DNA of 64,000 bases from Eutreptiella sp. 'Long Island Sound 2002' (Eukaryota > Euglenozoa > Euglenophyceae > Eutreptiales > Eutreptiaceae). A program made the translations under genes and the position numbers. Shown piece by piece: positions 62,725 to 64,000 of this stretch. The notes beneath the pieces are model-generated. The model did no database searches. It saw only the letters and a program-made list of their open reading frames with translations, and had not been told where the DNA came from. The first letter of the stretch is position 1. The number at the start of each line of letters is the position of its first letter. The stretch lies in contig OZ038384.1 in NCBI GenBank assembly GCA_964036045.1, forward strand, positions 25,101,000 through 25,164,999, in the 5' to 3' direction.

Positions 62725-64000
62725 CGAGGGCGCGCAACCTCCCGCGGGAGGGAGTGCGGGAACAACGAGCGCGGGGGGGAACCTGCCGCCCCGCAACCCG
62801 CTAACCACTGACCGCTAACCCTCACGGCCACCCCCGGCCGGCCAGCGCCACGCGACAACGGCCGGGAGATGAGGGGCCCCGGCGAGGGCCTGCGCGAGAA
62901 TCCAGCTCTCGATAGAGGGGGGCGGGAGAAGGGCGCGACCCCCTGGCCGATGGCTGGCCCCCGGGGCCAGGACTGCCATGCCCCCCCGTACCCCCCCCCC
63001 CCACACAGACCCGAGGGCGGGTGGGGGGGCGGCCCCCCCACCCCCCCCCCCGCGCCCACCACAGCAGGGGAGCCACAGGCGCGGCCCTGCGCCCCCCCAG
63101 GGCCGGGGGGGCGCCCCCCCCTCAGGAGGAACGGCGACGCGGTAAGGGCAACGGCGGTTGGACCTGCTCCCGCGAACCCACGCCGGCGTGCCGGAGCAAC
63201 GCGCACAACGGAACAGGAAGGAGGCTGCACCCCACATGACCCTCCCGTAACCACAGCCCACTCCGAGGTGACAGAGGGGGGGTTTCAGGTCAGATGGGGC
63301 CCCCAGGGGAGGGCTCCACGGGCCGCCCCTCACCCCCCCCCACCCCGGGGCGGCACTGCAGCCCCGTCCGCACGCGCGCGCCGGAAGGGAGCGCGCCGGC
63401 GGCACGGAGAGAGCCAGAAAGGAGTACCGCAGGCCGCCGCCCTGAACGAGAGCAGGGAGGCCGCGGCGCGACACCCCCCCCCCCCCGCCCCCCCACTAGC
63501 CCGCCAGCCGCGGGGGCCCCGGCCTCCAGCCCCCGAGGCAGGGGGGATGGACCCCCCCCGCCCGAGAGGGGAGCCGGAGTGTGACCCGCCCCCCCGCCCC
63601 AGCCGCCGGCTCAAATGGGAGCCGCGAAGAACAAGTGGGCCCACGCCTGCGCACCGGGACGCCGCGCAGATCGTGCCCAGAGGAGCCGGGCGGGCGCGAA
63701 CCGGAGTGGTATGGGAGGCCACGCCCCCCATGGACAGCACGACGCCAGTGACGCCCGCTTTGTTGCCTGCCCAGGGAATGCGGCGCGCCACCTCCCGCGG
63801 GAGGGAGTGCGGAGACAACAATCGCGGGGGGAAACCTGCTACCCCGCAGCCCGTTAACCACTGACCGCTAACCCTCACGGCCATTCCCCGGCCGGCCAGC
63901 GCCGCCCGACAACGGCCGGGGGATGAGGGGCCCCGGAGAGGGCCTACGCGAGAATCCGGTTCTCGGTAGAGGGGGGCGGGGGAAGGGCGCGACCACCTGG
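62725..64000. repeat. ~1.05-kb tandem repeat, one unit plus the start of the next
   Basis: 62,725-62,960 is repeated at 63,775-64,000 in direct orientation. Shared blocks include CTCCCGCGGGAGGGAGTGCG, CTAACCACTGACCGCTAACC, GGCCGGCCAGCGCC and GATGAGGGGCCCCGG, and both copies run into GGGGGGCGGG. The intervening ~810 bp is GC-rich with long C runs and no supported gene. The array continues beyond the window. Confidence 0.75.

Noticed and set aside
61864-62811. 315-codon frame with a polyhistidine run
   Set aside because: It overlaps the better-supported 172-aa ORF in another frame, and the His run comes from a (CAC)n microsatellite.

Overview
The window looks like nuclear DNA from a eukaryote with a large, transposon-filled genome, probably a microalga or other protist. 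The evidence is coding sequence split by short spliceosomal-type introns (GT...AG, about 72-168 nt), chromovirus (Ty3/Gypsy) and non-LTR retrotransposons, and the absence of bacterial gene order or ribosome-binding sites. I cannot name the species. Base composition is a mosaic: very GC-rich blocks (1-4.9 kb, 23.1-25.7 kb, 50.5-64 kb) sit beside AT-richer islands (16.4-22.8 kb, 44.7-49.8 kb). Almost every coding region is damaged by stops or frameshifts.

Layout. 1-3.2 kb: GC-rich DNA and a composite minisatellite. 3.2-6.3 kb: fragments of the gypsy 3' repeat, a possible LINE tail ending in (TTAC)n, and an inverted copy of 'repeat B'. 6.3-11.0 kb: a minus-strand, intron-containing gene that resembles a DDE transposase, with three phase-0 introns that all contain TTCGAACGAA-type motifs. 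11.0-16.4 kb: two truncated gypsy copies in opposite orientation. 16.4-21.4 kb: degenerate repeats, a tRNA-like element and a decayed gene. 21.5-45.6 kb: one decayed gene ('gene 3') broken apart by two nested insertions. 45.9-46.8 kb: a LINE endonuclease fragment. 48.7-49.6 kb: an unexplained cluster of strong stem-loops. 49.9-62.6 kb: a very large non-LTR element (zinc-finger ORF1, EEP endonuclease, reverse transcriptase, RNase H, CCHC) with three further ORFs. 62.7-64 kb: a tandem repeat of about 1.05 kb.

The central story is gene 3. It starts at 21,504. An 8,293-bp terminal-inverted-repeat DNA transposon (22,200-30,492; TA on both sides; its own multi-exon gene inside) interrupts it, and it resumes at 30,495. 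A 13.4-kb chromovirus (31,253-44,640; 5-bp duplication CCGTG) then interrupts it again, and it continues from about 44,646 to 45,603. The chromovirus in turn carries a 2,027-bp ORF1-only LINE-like insertion (39,803-41,829) with a perfect 17-bp target duplication. Gene 3 introns are about 72-77 nt long, and several contain the 16-bp palindrome GCGCGAGGCCTCGCGC, whose flanking bases covary between copies. The minus-strand gene at 6.7-10.7 kb has a different shared intron sequence. I read these as two introner-like intron families, which is the most interesting hypothesis here. The stem-loop cluster and the methyltransferase/DIRS-like domain inside the chromovirus come next.
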